Positions 36,965 to 45,860 of a stretch of 64,000 bases of DNA are shown here, one piece after another; the stretch's first letter is position 1; the number at the start of each line of letters is the position of its first letter. Under the pieces are notes generated by a model. That model made no database searches, was not told the origin of the DNA, and was given only the letters and a program-made list of their open reading frames with translations. This DNA is from Aquibium microcysteis (GTDB taxonomy: Bacteria > Pseudomonadota > Alphaproteobacteria > Rhizobiales > Rhizobiaceae), in the NCBI RefSeq assembly GCF_014495845.1, contig NZ_CP061080.1, positions 5,136,001 through 5,200,000 of the forward strand, written 5' to 3'. The position numbers and the translations under genes are program-made.

Positions 36965-37741
36965 TCACGACCGGCGGGGGCGGGCGGCGGAGGCGATCGT
37001 CGCCGGATCGAAGCCGGCGAGACGCTCCCGGTAGCGTTGCTGGCTGGCGGTCAGGTGCGCGCGCATGGCGTCGCGGGCCGCCTGGCCGTCTCCGGCGGAG
37101 ATGGCCTTGATGATCTTCCAGTGCTCGCGCTGCAGTCCGACCTGATACTCCACGGTGAGCACGCTTTCGGTGCCCCAGGGCGAGGCGACGTCGCAGGGGA
37201 TGGTGCGGCTGCCGAGTGCGTCCAGCACCTCGACGTAGAAGGGGTTGTTGGTGGCGGCCGCGATGGCGCGGTGGATGGCGAAGTCCGACTTGCCGGTCGC
37301 CAGCCGCGCTGCGAGCTGCCGGTCGAACTCGGCATAGGCCTCGTAGATGCGGGCCTCCTGCGCGCTGTTGCGGCGCTGCGCGGCGAGCCCGGCGGACTCG
37401 ATCTCGATACCCATGCGCACTTCCAGCACGTTGAGCGCATGGCTGATCTTGTTGCCGACCTCCGCCGAGATCAGGCTGAAGGCGCTCGCCGGCTGTTCCA
37501 CGACGAAGACGCCGGCGCCCTGGCGCGGCTCGACCAGCCCGTCGGCCGCGAGCGCGGCGATCGCCTCGCGCACGACGGTCCGGCTGACGCCGTAGGTCTG
37601 TGTCAGACGGCTTTCCGTGGGAAGTTTCTGGCCCGGCGCCAGCGCGCCGGCGATGAGCTGCTGGCGCAGTTCGGCCACCACCCGGTCGGCGAGTTTTGGC
37701 CTTCTCTCCGGCCGGCCGTCCTGGAGGAGGGGCTCGCTCAT
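36965..37741 (-). CDS. GntR/FadR-family transcriptional regulator
   Basis: This 258-residue regulator has an N-terminal winged helix (LPTESRLTQTYGVSRTVVREAI, about 40-62). An all-helical FCD ligand domain follows, with the metal-binding pattern (FHRAI-like FAIHRAIAAATNN, then REHWKIIKAISAGD). It sits between the TRAP genes and kduI, so it most likely controls this uronate cluster, with a uronate or its derivative as ligand. That role is inferred from position. Confidence 0.9.
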   Translation of the reverse strand: MSEPLLQDGRPERRPKLADRVVAELRQQLIAGALAPGQKLPTESRLTQTYGVSRTVVREAIAALAADGLVEPRQGAGVFVVEQPASAFSLISAEVGNKISHALNVLEVRMGIEIESAGLAAQRRNSAQEARIYEAYAEFDRQLAARLATGKSDFAIHRAIAAATNNPFYVEVLDALGSRTIPCDVASPWGTESVLTVEYQVGLQREHWKIIKAISAGDGQAARDAMRAHLTASQQRYRERLAGFDPATIASAARPRRS

Positions 37742-37748
37742 CGCCCCC

Positions 37749-39029
37749 TCACTTGAACACGGCGGGCAGCCACAGCGACAGCGCCGGGACGTAGGTGACG
37801 AGACCGAGCACGACGAGCCCGGCGCCGTAGAACGGCCAGATCGAGCGCATCGCCTCCCACACGCTGATCTTGCCGACGGCGCAGGCCACGAACTGCACCG
37901 CGCCTACGGGTGGTGTGTTCAGGCCGATGCCGAGGTTGAGGATCAGGATGACGCCGAAATGCACCGGGTCGATGCCGTAGGCCTGCGCGACCGGCAGGAA
38001 GATCGGCGTGACGATGATGATGGTCGGCCCCATGTCCATGAAGGTGCCGAGGACGAGCAGGATCAGGTTGAGCAGCAGCAGGATGATCAGCGGGTTCTCC
38101 GAGACCGCGTTCATCGAGGCGACGAGCGCAGCCGGCACGCGCAGGAAGGCCATGAGCCAGGAGAAGGCGGCGGCCATGCCGATGATCACCAGCACCATCG
38201 CGGTGGTGCGCACGGCGCCCATCGTGGCGTGGACGAAGCCTTCCCAGGTCATCTGCCTGTAGACCAGCACGGTGACCAGCAGCGCATAGAGCACTGCGAT
38301 GCACGAACTCTCGGTGGCGGTGAAGACGCCCGAGCGGACGCCGCCGAAGATGATCGCGATGAGCAGCAGTCCGGGCAGGGCGACGGCGAAGAGATGCAGC
38401 GCCATCGCGAAGCCGGGGAAGGGTTCCGTCGGATAGCCGCGCCGCCGCGCCACGACATAGGCGGTCAGCATCAGCGCCAGCGCCAGCAGCATGCCGGGGA
38501 TGATGCCGGCCGTGAACAGGTCGGCGATCGAGATCTGGCCGCCGGCCGAGATCGAATAGATGATCATGTTGTGCGAGGGCGGGATGAGCAGCGCGATCAG
38601 GGCCGACATCGAGGTGACGTTGACGGCGTAGTCGGCGCCGTAGCCGCGCGCCTTCATCTGCGGGATCATCAGCCCGCCGACCGCCGCCGCCTCGGCGACC
38701 GCCGATCCGGAGATGCCGCCGAAAAGCGTCGCCGTCACGATGTTGACCTGGCCGAGACCGCCGCGGACGTGGCCGATCAGGGACGCCGCGAAGGCGACGA
38801 TCTTCTGGGCGATGCCGCCGCGCACCATCAGGTCGCCGGCATAGATGAAGAAGGGGATGGCGAGCAGCGAGAAGACGCTCATGCCGGAATTCAGGCGCTG
38901 GAAGACGACCAGCGGCGGCAGGCCCATGTAGAGCACGGTCGCGAAGCTGGCGACGCCGAGGCAGAACGCGATCGGCGTGCCGGTCAGCATCAGCGTGGCG
39001 AAGACGCCGAAGAGGATCCACAGTTCCAT
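37749..39029 (-). CDS. dctM: TRAP transporter large permease DctM
   Basis: DctM is the main membrane subunit of a sodium-driven TRAP importer. The 426-residue protein has about 12-13 membrane segments and family motifs LLAIPFFIYAGDLM, TATLFGGISGSAVAEAAAVG and LIPPSHNMIIYS. The late NPPVGAVQF-like segment reads NTPPVGAVQFVAC. It follows dctQ by 4 bp, and the GntR gene follows by 7 bp. The substrate is probably a uronate, from context. Confidence 0.94.
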   Translation of the reverse strand: MELWILFGVFATLMLTGTPIAFCLGVASFATVLYMGLPPLVVFQRLNSGMSVFSLLAIPFFIYAGDLMVRGGIAQKIVAFAASLIGHVRGGLGQVNIVTATLFGGISGSAVAEAAAVGGLMIPQMKARGYGADYAVNVTSMSALIALLIPPSHNMIIYSISAGGQISIADLFTAGIIPGMLLALALMLTAYVVARRRGYPTEPFPGFAMALHLFAVALPGLLLIAIIFGGVRSGVFTATESSCIAVLYALLVTVLVYRQMTWEGFVHATMGAVRTTAMVLVIIGMAAAFSWLMAFLRVPAALVASMNAVSENPLIILLLLNLILLVLGTFMDMGPTIIIVTPIFLPVAQAYGIDPVHFGVILILNLGIGLNTPPVGAVQFVACAVGKISVWEAMRSIWPFYGAGLVVLGLVTYVPALSLWLPAVFK

Positions 39030-39033
39030 CGTC

Positions 39034-39612
39034 TCAGGCCCTGGTGCTTGCGGAAATGTCGGCGTTGTCGATCTCGGCGGCGACCTCCGCCGGCACCTCG
39101 TCGATATCGTCCAGCGGCACGCCCGCCAGCCGCTTCGCGATGCGCTCGGCCGCGAAGATGACGATCAGGATGCCGCCGCCGACGACCGGGAAATAGTCGT
39201 GCGCGCCGGTGATGCCGAGCGAGGGCAGGGTGGTGTTCCAGGTCAGCGCCACGAGCTGCGAGCCGTACCAGACCATGCCGATGCCGAAGGTGAGGATGAC
39301 GACGTCCGAGATCATGCGCAGCACGCGCTTGCCGCCCTTCGGCAGCACGTAGAGCAGCACGTCGAAGCCGAGGTGGAAGTTCTCGCGCACGCCGACGGCC
39401 GCGCCGAGGAAGATGAACCAGCTCATGATCATGACCGCGCCCGGCTCCGTCCAGCTGGGCGAATCGTTGAGCACGTAGCGACAGTAGACCTGCCAGGCCA
39501 CGAAACCGGTCATGGCGACCAGCCCGGCGCCTGCGGCCCAGAGCGCGGCCTTGCTGAGCAGTCCGAGAAGGCGCGCCACGCCTGCCAGTCTTTCGTGGGA
39601 TGAAGCGGACAC
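39034..39612 (-). CDS. dctQ: TRAP transporter small permease DctQ
   Basis: This 192-residue protein with four membrane segments bears the DctQ features GFVAWQVYCRYVLNDSPSWTE and ENFHLGFDVLLYVLP. It partners DctM. The start is a GTG at 39612. An unusual acidic C-terminal extension (DIDEVPAEVAAEIDN) follows the last membrane segment. It lies between dctP and dctM as usual. Confidence 0.92.
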   Translation of the reverse strand: MSASSHERLAGVARLLGLLSKAALWAAGAGLVAMTGFVAWQVYCRYVLNDSPSWTEPGAVMIMSWFIFLGAAVGVRENFHLGFDVLLYVLPKGGKRVLRMISDVVILTFGIGMVWYGSQLVALTWNTTLPSLGITGAHDYFPVVGGGILIVIFAAERIAKRLAGVPLDDIDEVPAEVAAEIDNADISASTRA

Positions 39613-39678
39613 GGCGGCCCCCCATGGATGCGGGAATGCCCGCCCGGCCGTGCGCCGGGCGGGATCGACGGCTCCGGC

Positions 39679-40653
39679 CTACTTGGTGGCCTTGACGTCC
39701 TCGACCATCTTCTGCAGCACCGGATCGGTGACGTGCTTGGCGTAGACGGGCGCCATGGCGTCGATGAAGCCCTGCTTCTCCGGCGTGGTGATCATGGAAC
39801 CGGCCGCGACGACCTTGGCCTTGGACTCCTCGACCTTGGCCGACCACAGCTCGCGCTGCTTGGCCACGCTCTCCTTGGCGGCTTCCTTGAAGATCGCCTG
39901 GTCTTCCGGCGTCAGCTTGTCCCAGGCGGCCTTGTTCATCACGAAGACCTCGGGGAGGATGGTGTGCTCGTCGAGCGAGTAGTGCTTGGCCACCTCGAAG
40001 TGCTTGGCGGTGTCGTAGCTCGGGTAATTGTTCTCCGCGCCGTCGATGACGCCCGTCTCGATGCCGGAATAGACCTCGCCATACGGCATCGGCGTGGCGT
40101 TGGCGCCGAGCGCGGCGACCATGTCGACGAAGATGTCGGACTGGATGACGCGGAACTTCATCCCCTTCAGGTCCTCGACCGAATTGATCGGCTTCTTGGA
40201 ATTGTAGAAGGAGCGCGCACCGGCGTCGTAGAAGGCGAGAGCGACGAGGCCGGCCGGCTCGAAGGCCGCCTTGATCTGGTCGCCGATCGGGCCGTCCATG
40301 ACCTTGTGCATGTGGTCTTCCGAGCGGAAGATGTAGGGCAGCGCCGGAACGATGGTCTCCTTCACGGTGCCGTTGAAGGGCGCCATGGAGACGCGGTTGA
40401 GCTCGATGACGCCGGAGCGCACCTGCTCGATCGTGTCCTTCTCCTGGCCGAGCTGCGCGGAATGGTAGACCTCCACGGAATAGCGGCCGTCGGTGCGCTG
40501 CTTGACCAGTTCGCCGAAGTACTTGACGCCCTCGACCGTCGGATAGCCGTCGGGGTGCGTGTCGGACGACTTCAGCACCACCTGGGCATGGGCCGCGCCG
40601 AGCATGGCGACGGAGAAGGCCGCCGCAGCGGTCAGTGTCCTCATCAGGTTCAT
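39679..40653 (-). CDS. dctP: TRAP transporter solute-binding protein DctP
   Basis: This is a 324-residue periplasmic binding protein with a signal peptide (residues 1 to about 23, ending AAHA). The family segments are visible: KSSDTHPDGYPTVEGVKYF, the Arg-containing ligand motif MKFRVIQSD, and GVIDGAENNYPSY. In this family the Arg holds the carboxylate of the ligand, which suits uronates. GGGAGG precedes its ATG. It lies between uxaC and dctQ. Confidence 0.94.
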   Translation of the reverse strand: MNLMRTLTAAAAFSVAMLGAAHAQVVLKSSDTHPDGYPTVEGVKYFGELVKQRTDGRYSVEVYHSAQLGQEKDTIEQVRSGVIELNRVSMAPFNGTVKETIVPALPYIFRSEDHMHKVMDGPIGDQIKAAFEPAGLVALAFYDAGARSFYNSKKPINSVEDLKGMKFRVIQSDIFVDMVAALGANATPMPYGEVYSGIETGVIDGAENNYPSYDTAKHFEVAKHYSLDEHTILPEVFVMNKAAWDKLTPEDQAIFKEAAKESVAKQRELWSAKVEESKAKVVAAGSMITTPEKQGFIDAMAPVYAKHVTDPVLQKMVEDVKATK

Positions 40654-40681
40654 GGTTTCCTCCCTGTTTCCTGACGTTTCC

Positions 40682-42091
40682 TCAGAGCCGGTAGGCGGTC
40701 TTCGCCAGCCGGTATGCGAGATCGTGCGCGAGTTCGGCCGCCTCCTCCTCCACGAGCAGGCCCGCGCGGACCTGCTCGGCGAGGAAACCGCAGTCCACCC
40801 GCCGCGCCACGTCGTGGCGCGCGGGAATGGACGGGAAGGCTCGCGTGTCGTCGTTGAAGCCGACGGTGTTGTAGAAGCCGGCGGTCTCGGTGGCGGCGGC
40901 GCGGAAGCGCTTCATGCCCTCCACGCTGTCGAAGAACCACCAGGCAGGCCCGAGCCGCAGGCAGGGATAGACGCCGGCGAGCGGCGCGAGCTCGCGCGAA
41001 TAGACCGTCTCGTCGAGCGTGAAGAGGATGATCGTGAGGCCGGGCTCCATGCCCACCACGTCGAGCATCGGCTTCAGCGCGTCGACATAGGAGGTGCGGC
41101 GCGGGATGTCGAAGCCCTTGTCGCGGCCGTGGCTGGCGAAGACCGAAGCCGAATGGTTGCGCCAGGACCCGGCATGGATCTGCATGACCATGCCGTCCTC
41201 GACGCTCATCCTGGCCATCTCGGTCAGCATCTGGGCGCGGAACAGGTTGGCGTCGGCCGGGCTCGCGCCGCCCTTCGCCACGCGGGCGAACAGGGCTGCG
41301 GCCTCGGCCCGCGACAGGCTGGCGGTGTCGGCGCTGGGGTGGCCGTGATCGGTCGCGGTGGCCCCGAGCTCGCGGAAGAAGGCGCGCCGGCGCCGGTGCG
41401 CCTCGAGGTAGCCGGACCACGTGGCGGTGTCGCAGCCGGTGATTTCGCCGAGCCGGACGAGGTTCGCCCCGAAGCCCTCGAAGTCCGGGTCGACCACCGC
41501 GTCCGGACGGTAGGTCGTGATCACGCGGCCGGTCCAGCCCGACTCCCGGATCTGCCGGTGCCAGTCGAGCGGATCGAGCGCGCCTTCGGTGGTGGCGATG
41601 GTTTCGATGTTGAAGCGCTCGAAGAGGGCGCGGGGCCGGTAGGCATCCGTCGCCAGGCACTCGGCGATGCGGTCGTAGTAGAGATCGGCGGTCTGGGAGG
41701 ACAGCCGGACCTCCATCCCGAACAGGGTCTCGAAGGTGTGGTCGAGCCACAGCCGCGTCGGCGTGCCCCGGAACAGGTGATAGTTCGCGGCGAAGAGACG
41801 CCAGATCGCCCGCCCGTCGGTCTGCACAACGCTGCCGTCGGCGCGCGGCACGCCGAGCGCGTCGAGCCCGACGCCCTGGCTGACCAGCATGCGGAAGATG
41901 TAGTGGTCGGGAACGACGAGAAGCTGGGCGGGGTCGGAAAAGGCCGCGTTCTCGGCGAACCAGCGCGGATCGGTATGGCCATGCGGGCTGACGATCGGCA
42001 GATCGCGGACGCTTCCGTAGAGCGCGCGCGCCAGATCCCGTGCAGCGGAATCGAGCGGGAACAGCCGGTCGTCGTCGAGCAGCGCTGCCAC
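40682..42091 (-). CDS. uxaC: Glucuronate isomerase
   Basis: UxaC isomerises glucuronate and galacturonate to fructuronate and tagaturonate. The 469-residue protein has the amidohydrolase-like metal motif VSPHGHTDPRWFAEN, TPTRLWLDHTFETLFG, and the C-terminal DCGFLAEQVRAG and LAYRLAKTAYRL. The GTG at 42091 is chosen: it gives the normal family length and GGGAGGA lies 9 bp upstream. It is the first gene of the long uronate operon that runs down to kdgF. Confidence 0.95.
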   Translation of the reverse strand: MAALLDDDRLFPLDSAARDLARALYGSVRDLPIVSPHGHTDPRWFAENAAFSDPAQLLVVPDHYIFRMLVSQGVGLDALGVPRADGSVVQTDGRAIWRLFAANYHLFRGTPTRLWLDHTFETLFGMEVRLSSQTADLYYDRIAECLATDAYRPRALFERFNIETIATTEGALDPLDWHRQIRESGWTGRVITTYRPDAVVDPDFEGFGANLVRLGEITGCDTATWSGYLEAHRRRRAFFRELGATATDHGHPSADTASLSRAEAAALFARVAKGGASPADANLFRAQMLTEMARMSVEDGMVMQIHAGSWRNHSASVFASHGRDKGFDIPRRTSYVDALKPMLDVVGMEPGLTIILFTLDETVYSRELAPLAGVYPCLRLGPAWWFFDSVEGMKRFRAAATETAGFYNTVGFNDDTRAFPSIPARHDVARRVDCGFLAEQVRAGLLVEEEAAELAHDLAYRLAKTAYRL

Positions 42092-42442
42092 GGTTGACGG
42101 TCCTCCCTGGACGTCTCGGGCGCCTGTCGCCGGCGCCTCTTGCCGCCCTTGGTAGGGCAGGCGGCGGCAAGGTGTCAATACAAGTTCACAAAGTCGTATG
42201 ATGAATTTTCCCATCCGCCGGGAGCGGCGCGGGGCGCATCCCGAGGTTGTTTTCCTTGCCGCTAAAGCATTGCCCGTTCGCCGCCCGGGTGTGCCGATTC
42301 GGCGCGAAAAGAGACGGATGACGGGACGTAGTATTACGTGAAGACTCCAAGAGTGACCGACAGGTCTGCCGCTCGGCCATCGTCGGCCACAATCAGGCTA
42401 TAGCGAGCCGACCCATCGAAACGACCGGAGCATCCCCGACGC
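42092..42442. promoter_or_regulatory. Divergent promoter region, uxaC operon and rlpA-like gene
   Basis: This 350-bp gap has no credible gene. It must hold the promoter of the uxaC operon on the minus strand and of the RlpA-like gene on the plus strand. An AT-rich stretch at about 42175-42212 (with GTCGTATGATG) is the best candidate for the uxaC promoter and GntR-regulator site, but no clear palindrome is seen. Confidence 0.4.
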
Positions 42443-42799
42443 ATGGGACATCGACTGAACGCCGCCGCAGCCATGATTGCGGCATCCCTCGCCTTGTCTT
42501 TCTCCACCGGAACCGCTTCCGCCCAGTGCGGCGCCGCTTCCTGGTATGCGCTGACGTCCAAGACCGCGTCGGGCGAGCGCATGAACCCCGCGGCCATGAC
42601 CGCCGCCCACCGCTCCCTTCCCTTCGGCACCAAGATCAAGGTCGTGAACAAGGCCAACGGCAAGTCCGTGGTCGTGCGCATCAACGACCGCGGACCCTTC
42701 GCGCGGGGCCGGGTGCTCGACCTGTCGAAAGCCGCCGCGCAGAAGCTCGGCTTCATCCGGTCGGGTCACACGCCCGTCTGCATCGCCAAGGTCAGCTGA
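42443..42799 (+). CDS. RlpA-like septal ring protein with double-psi beta-barrel
   Basis: This is a 118-residue secreted protein: signal peptide to about residue 28 (STGTASA-Q), then the RlpA double-psi beta-barrel with [36 protein letters not shown] and [18 protein letters not shown]. RlpA proteins bind or cut naked glycan strands in peptidoglycan; this short form has no SPOR domain. The last 8 bp overlap the end of the convergent ATP-grasp gene. Confidence 0.9.
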   Translation: MGHRLNAAAAMIAASLALSFSTGTASAQCGAASWYALTSKTASGERMNPAAMTAAHRSLPFGTKIKVVNKANGKSVVVRINDRGPFARGRVLDLSKAAAQKLGFIRSGHTPVCIAKVS

Positions 42800-43847
42800 A
42801 GCGCCGGGCGGCCGTCTCGGCGATCGCCTCCGCAAGCGACAGGTTCCACTGCCGGCCGCAATAATCCCTGAAGTCGAAGCAGGGCAGGCCGGGGCAGACC
42901 TCGAATTCCAGCAGGTGGACGGTGTCGTCCGCCTCGACGCGGAAATCGGCGGAGAACACGTCGCGCAATCCGAGGTGACCCGTCAGCCGCGTGCAGATGG
43001 CGCGGATCGCGGCGTCCGCACCGGGCTGTCGGCTGGCGACCCCGACGAGTCGCGGCTCGACGTAGCGCCCGTCGGCGCGCGCGGCGCTGCCGGTGTCGCC
43101 ATAGAGCGCGAGACTGTCCGTCATCGTCTGGAAGTCGCCGCCGGAATCGACGAAGACCACGCCGACGGCCTCCGCGCCGGCCCCCGGCTCGACCGCCAGG
43201 AAACTCGCCCGCACGTTGCGTCCCGCCACGTAGCGCTGCACGATCGCATCGTCGCGGTAGTGGTCGTGGATGCGCCGGCTGATCTCCAGCGCCTCCTCCT
43301 GCGAGCGGCAATGCGAATCCGGCCAGATGCCGATCTTGGCGCCGAGCCGGTTCGGCTTGACGAAGTAGCCGCCGCCCCCGGCTGCCGGCGGCGGCACGAC
43401 CCAGGTGCCGTTCCGGGCCAGTCCGGCCTCCGGAACCGGCATGCCGAGCGCCCGCAGCACCGCGCCGGACCTGAACTTGTCCTGGCAAAGGCCGAAGAGG
43501 GAGTCGTCGGCACCGAACACCTGCAGGCTCTCCAGACGGGCCAGCGCGGGTGCGGCACCGCCGCGGAAATAGGCTATGCCGTCGGTGAGCGTCCAGACGA
43601 GAGTGGCATCGATGTCGCAGGCGCCCATCAGTCGCGGCAGGTCGTCGAGCGCGAGGGGAACGAAGCCGATCCCGCGCAGCCGGCAGGCGGACTCGATCGC
43701 GTCGAACTCCGGCGCGATGTCGGTCGCCTGCGCCAGGTAGGACGAGATCTCGAGCGCCCGCTGCGGCGGGAAGCCCTGCGCCTCGAGCCGCGAGCGGCAG
43801 GCCTGCTCGGGTTCATAGACGAGTTTCAGGATCGGCGTCTTGCGCAT
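42792..43847 (-). CDS. ATP-grasp ligase-like protein (D-Ala-D-Ala ligase superfamily)
   Basis: This 351-residue protein has an ATP-grasp core: [20 protein letters not shown], the Lys-bearing strand [15 protein letters not shown], the REY-like [23 protein letters not shown] metal site, and a D-Ala-D-Ala-ligase-like end. It is not a standard Ddl. The true substrates are unknown; peptide or amino-acid ligation is inferred from the fold. Confidence 0.78.
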   Translation of the reverse strand: MRKTPILKLVYEPEQACRSRLEAQGFPPQRALEISSYLAQATDIAPEFDAIESACRLRGIGFVPLALDDLPRLMGACDIDATLVWTLTDGIAYFRGGAAPALARLESLQVFGADDSLFGLCQDKFRSGAVLRALGMPVPEAGLARNGTWVVPPPAAGGGGYFVKPNRLGAKIGIWPDSHCRSQEEALEISRRIHDHYRDDAIVQRYVAGRNVRASFLAVEPGAGAEAVGVVFVDSGGDFQTMTDSLALYGDTGSAARADGRYVEPRLVGVASRQPGADAAIRAICTRLTGHLGLRDVFSADFRVEADDTVHLLEFEVCPGLPCFDFRDYCGRQWNLSLAEAIAETAARRFS

Positions 43848-44031
43848 GGAACCCCCGCTCGGGTGGCCGGCGCCGCCCGAAGCCTTCGATGTGTCTGGTC
43901 GGACGACCGGACCGCGCGAGGCGGCGAGACCGGTCGCCGGAGACTATCGACAAAGCGCACGGATGCGCAATTCCGGCGAGGGTGCCACAGCAAGAAAAAC
44001 CATCTTCCACGGGTCCGTCCGCCGGTGGCGG

Positions 44032-44928
44032 TCAGGCCAGCACCACACGCGGATCGAACCGGCCGCGCACCGGCAGATCGAGCAGGAACGTCTGTCCGGC
44101 CAGCGGCTCGCGGGCGAGGTCGCGGCCCCGGGCCGCGGAGGTGACGATCATCCGCTCGCCCTTCGGGCCGGCGAAGGCCGGGCAGGTGGACTGCCGCGCG
44201 GGCAGGGCGATGGTCTTCAGCCGCTCGCCGCGCGGGCTCCAGGCGTCGACCGCACCCGCCGCCCAGCGGGCGTTCCACAACACGCCGTCGGCATCGATCA
44301 CGGACCCGTCGATGTAGCCGTCGCGGCCGCGCCAGTCGATGAAGACTTCCGGCTCGCCGCACGGCAGGCCGTTGGCTGGATCGCAGGCGACCTTCATCAG
44401 GAGCCCGGTCGGCGTGTCGATGAAATGGGCGATCGTCCCGTCGGGCGAGAAGCAGATCGAGTTCGGCACCGTGATGCCGCCATAGAGCCGGCGGAGCTCG
44501 CCCCTGAAGAACCAGTAGATCGCACCGGCGCCCTTCTCCTCGCGCTTCGACATGGTGCCGATCCAGAAGGCGCCTGACGGATGGACGCGCGAATCGTTCG
44601 ACCGCGTCGTCTCGTCCCCGGCCTCGAGCGGCGTGTGCAGCGTCAGCGCTCCGCCGTCCCCTTCGCGCAGGTAGAGCCCGTCCTCGGCGACGATGAGTTG
44701 CCGCCCGTCGCCGACGAAGCCGATCGCGCTGGCCATGAAGGGCAGGGCGTGGACCACCGTGGGCCCGTCGGGAAAGGCCCTTTCGAGAAGCCTGCGGCCC
44801 TCGATGTCGAACCAGAAGAGCCTGCCGCTCGCCGGATCGAAGGATGGTCCTTCGCCGAGCGTGCAGGCGATGTCGCACAGGACGGAGTAGCCGCCGTCGT
44901 CCATGGAATGCTCGTCCTCCTCCGTCAT
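44032..44928 (-). CDS. SMP-30/gluconolactonase family sugar lactonase
   Basis: This 298-residue six-bladed propeller has the metal ligands of the family: LGEGPSFDPASGRLFWFD with the Glu, TRSNDSRVHPSGAFWIGTMS with the Asn and Asp, and GYIDGSVIDADGVLWNARW. It would open aldonolactones. The next gene upstream is an SDR of the sugar-dehydrogenase type, so the pair likely oxidises an aldose and hydrolyses the lactone. An ATG at 44904 with GAGGAGG upstream is an alternative start. Confidence 0.88.
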   Translation of the reverse strand: MTEEDEHSMDDGGYSVLCDIACTLGEGPSFDPASGRLFWFDIEGRRLLERAFPDGPTVVHALPFMASAIGFVGDGRQLIVAEDGLYLREGDGGALTLHTPLEAGDETTRSNDSRVHPSGAFWIGTMSKREEKGAGAIYWFFRGELRRLYGGITVPNSICFSPDGTIAHFIDTPTGLLMKVACDPANGLPCGEPEVFIDWRGRDGYIDGSVIDADGVLWNARWAAGAVDAWSPRGERLKTIALPARQSTCPAFAGPKGERMIVTSAARGRDLAREPLAGQTFLLDLPVRGRFDPRVVLA

Positions 44929-44957
44929 GGTGTCCCGCCTCTTGCGCCGGCCTGCCG

Positions 44958-45725
44958 TCAGACGCTTCCGGCGTCGACGATCAGGGTCTGCGCCGTCATC
45001 GCCCGCGACGCGTCCGACGCGAGGAAGAGGCAGGGGCCGACCATGTCCTCCGGCTGGATCTCGATCTTCAGGCACTGCCGGTCGATATGGGCCTTCAGCG
45101 CTTCCTCCGTGACCCAGAGCGCGCGCTGCCGCTCGGTCAGCACCCAGCCGGGTGCGATGGCGTTGACGCGGATGCCGAATGGGCCGAGCGCGCCGGCGAG
45201 ACCCTTCGTCAACCCCACCACGCCGCCCTTGGCGGCCGTGTAGGACGGGAACCCGCCGCCATTGATCATGAAGGCGGTCGACGTGAAGTTGACGATGGCG
45301 CCCCTGCCGGCCGCCTTCATGGCCGGCGTCACGGCCTGCACGGCGAAGAACTGGTGGCGCAGGTTGATCGCCTGGTTGTCGTCCCAGAACTGCGGCGTCA
45401 CGTCCTCGATGGCATGGCGGGTGTCGAGCGCGGCGTTGTTGACCAGCACGCCCACCGGCCCGTTCCGCCGGGCCGCGGTCCCGGCGGCCTGCCGCAGGGC
45501 TTCGGCATCCCGCAGATCGGCCTGCAGGAACAGCGGTTCGCGTCCGGTCTCGGCCTCCAGGCGGCGGCAGAGGTCGCGGCTGGGACCGTCGGCGATGTCG
45601 ATGAAGGCGACCCGCGCGCCCTGGCGCAGGAATCCCTCCGTCAGGCAGGCGCCGATTCCGGTGCCGCCGCCCGTGATCAGGACCGACGCGTCCGAAAGGT
45701 CCGGAAAACGCACGTCCGCCGTCAT
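44958..45725 (-). CDS. SDR-family oxidoreductase, probable sugar 1-dehydrogenase
   Basis: This 255-residue classical SDR has the TGGGTGIGACLTEGFLRQG cofactor motif, NNAALDTRH, the catalytic Tyr in YTAAKGG, and the end FLASDASRAMTAQTLIVDAGSV. Its neighbour is an SMP-30 lactonase 29 bp downstream, as in oxidative pentose or hexose routes. The substrate (for example arabinose or galactose) is inferred. Confidence 0.85.
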   Translation of the reverse strand: MTADVRFPDLSDASVLITGGGTGIGACLTEGFLRQGARVAFIDIADGPSRDLCRRLEAETGREPLFLQADLRDAEALRQAAGTAARRNGPVGVLVNNAALDTRHAIEDVTPQFWDDNQAINLRHQFFAVQAVTPAMKAAGRGAIVNFTSTAFMINGGGFPSYTAAKGGVVGLTKGLAGALGPFGIRVNAIAPGWVLTERQRALWVTEEALKAHIDRQCLKIEIQPEDMVGPCLFLASDASRAMTAQTLIVDAGSV

Positions 45726-45860
45726 GCCGGCCTCCTCCCGCCTGCCTGCCGCAATCCTATGCGGGATCGCGGCCGCAGCGGCAAGACCCCGCGCGACCGT
45801 GCCCCGCCGAACCGGCTGCGGGGATCGGTCGCCGGGGCCGTCGCCGTCGGCCCCGGTGCG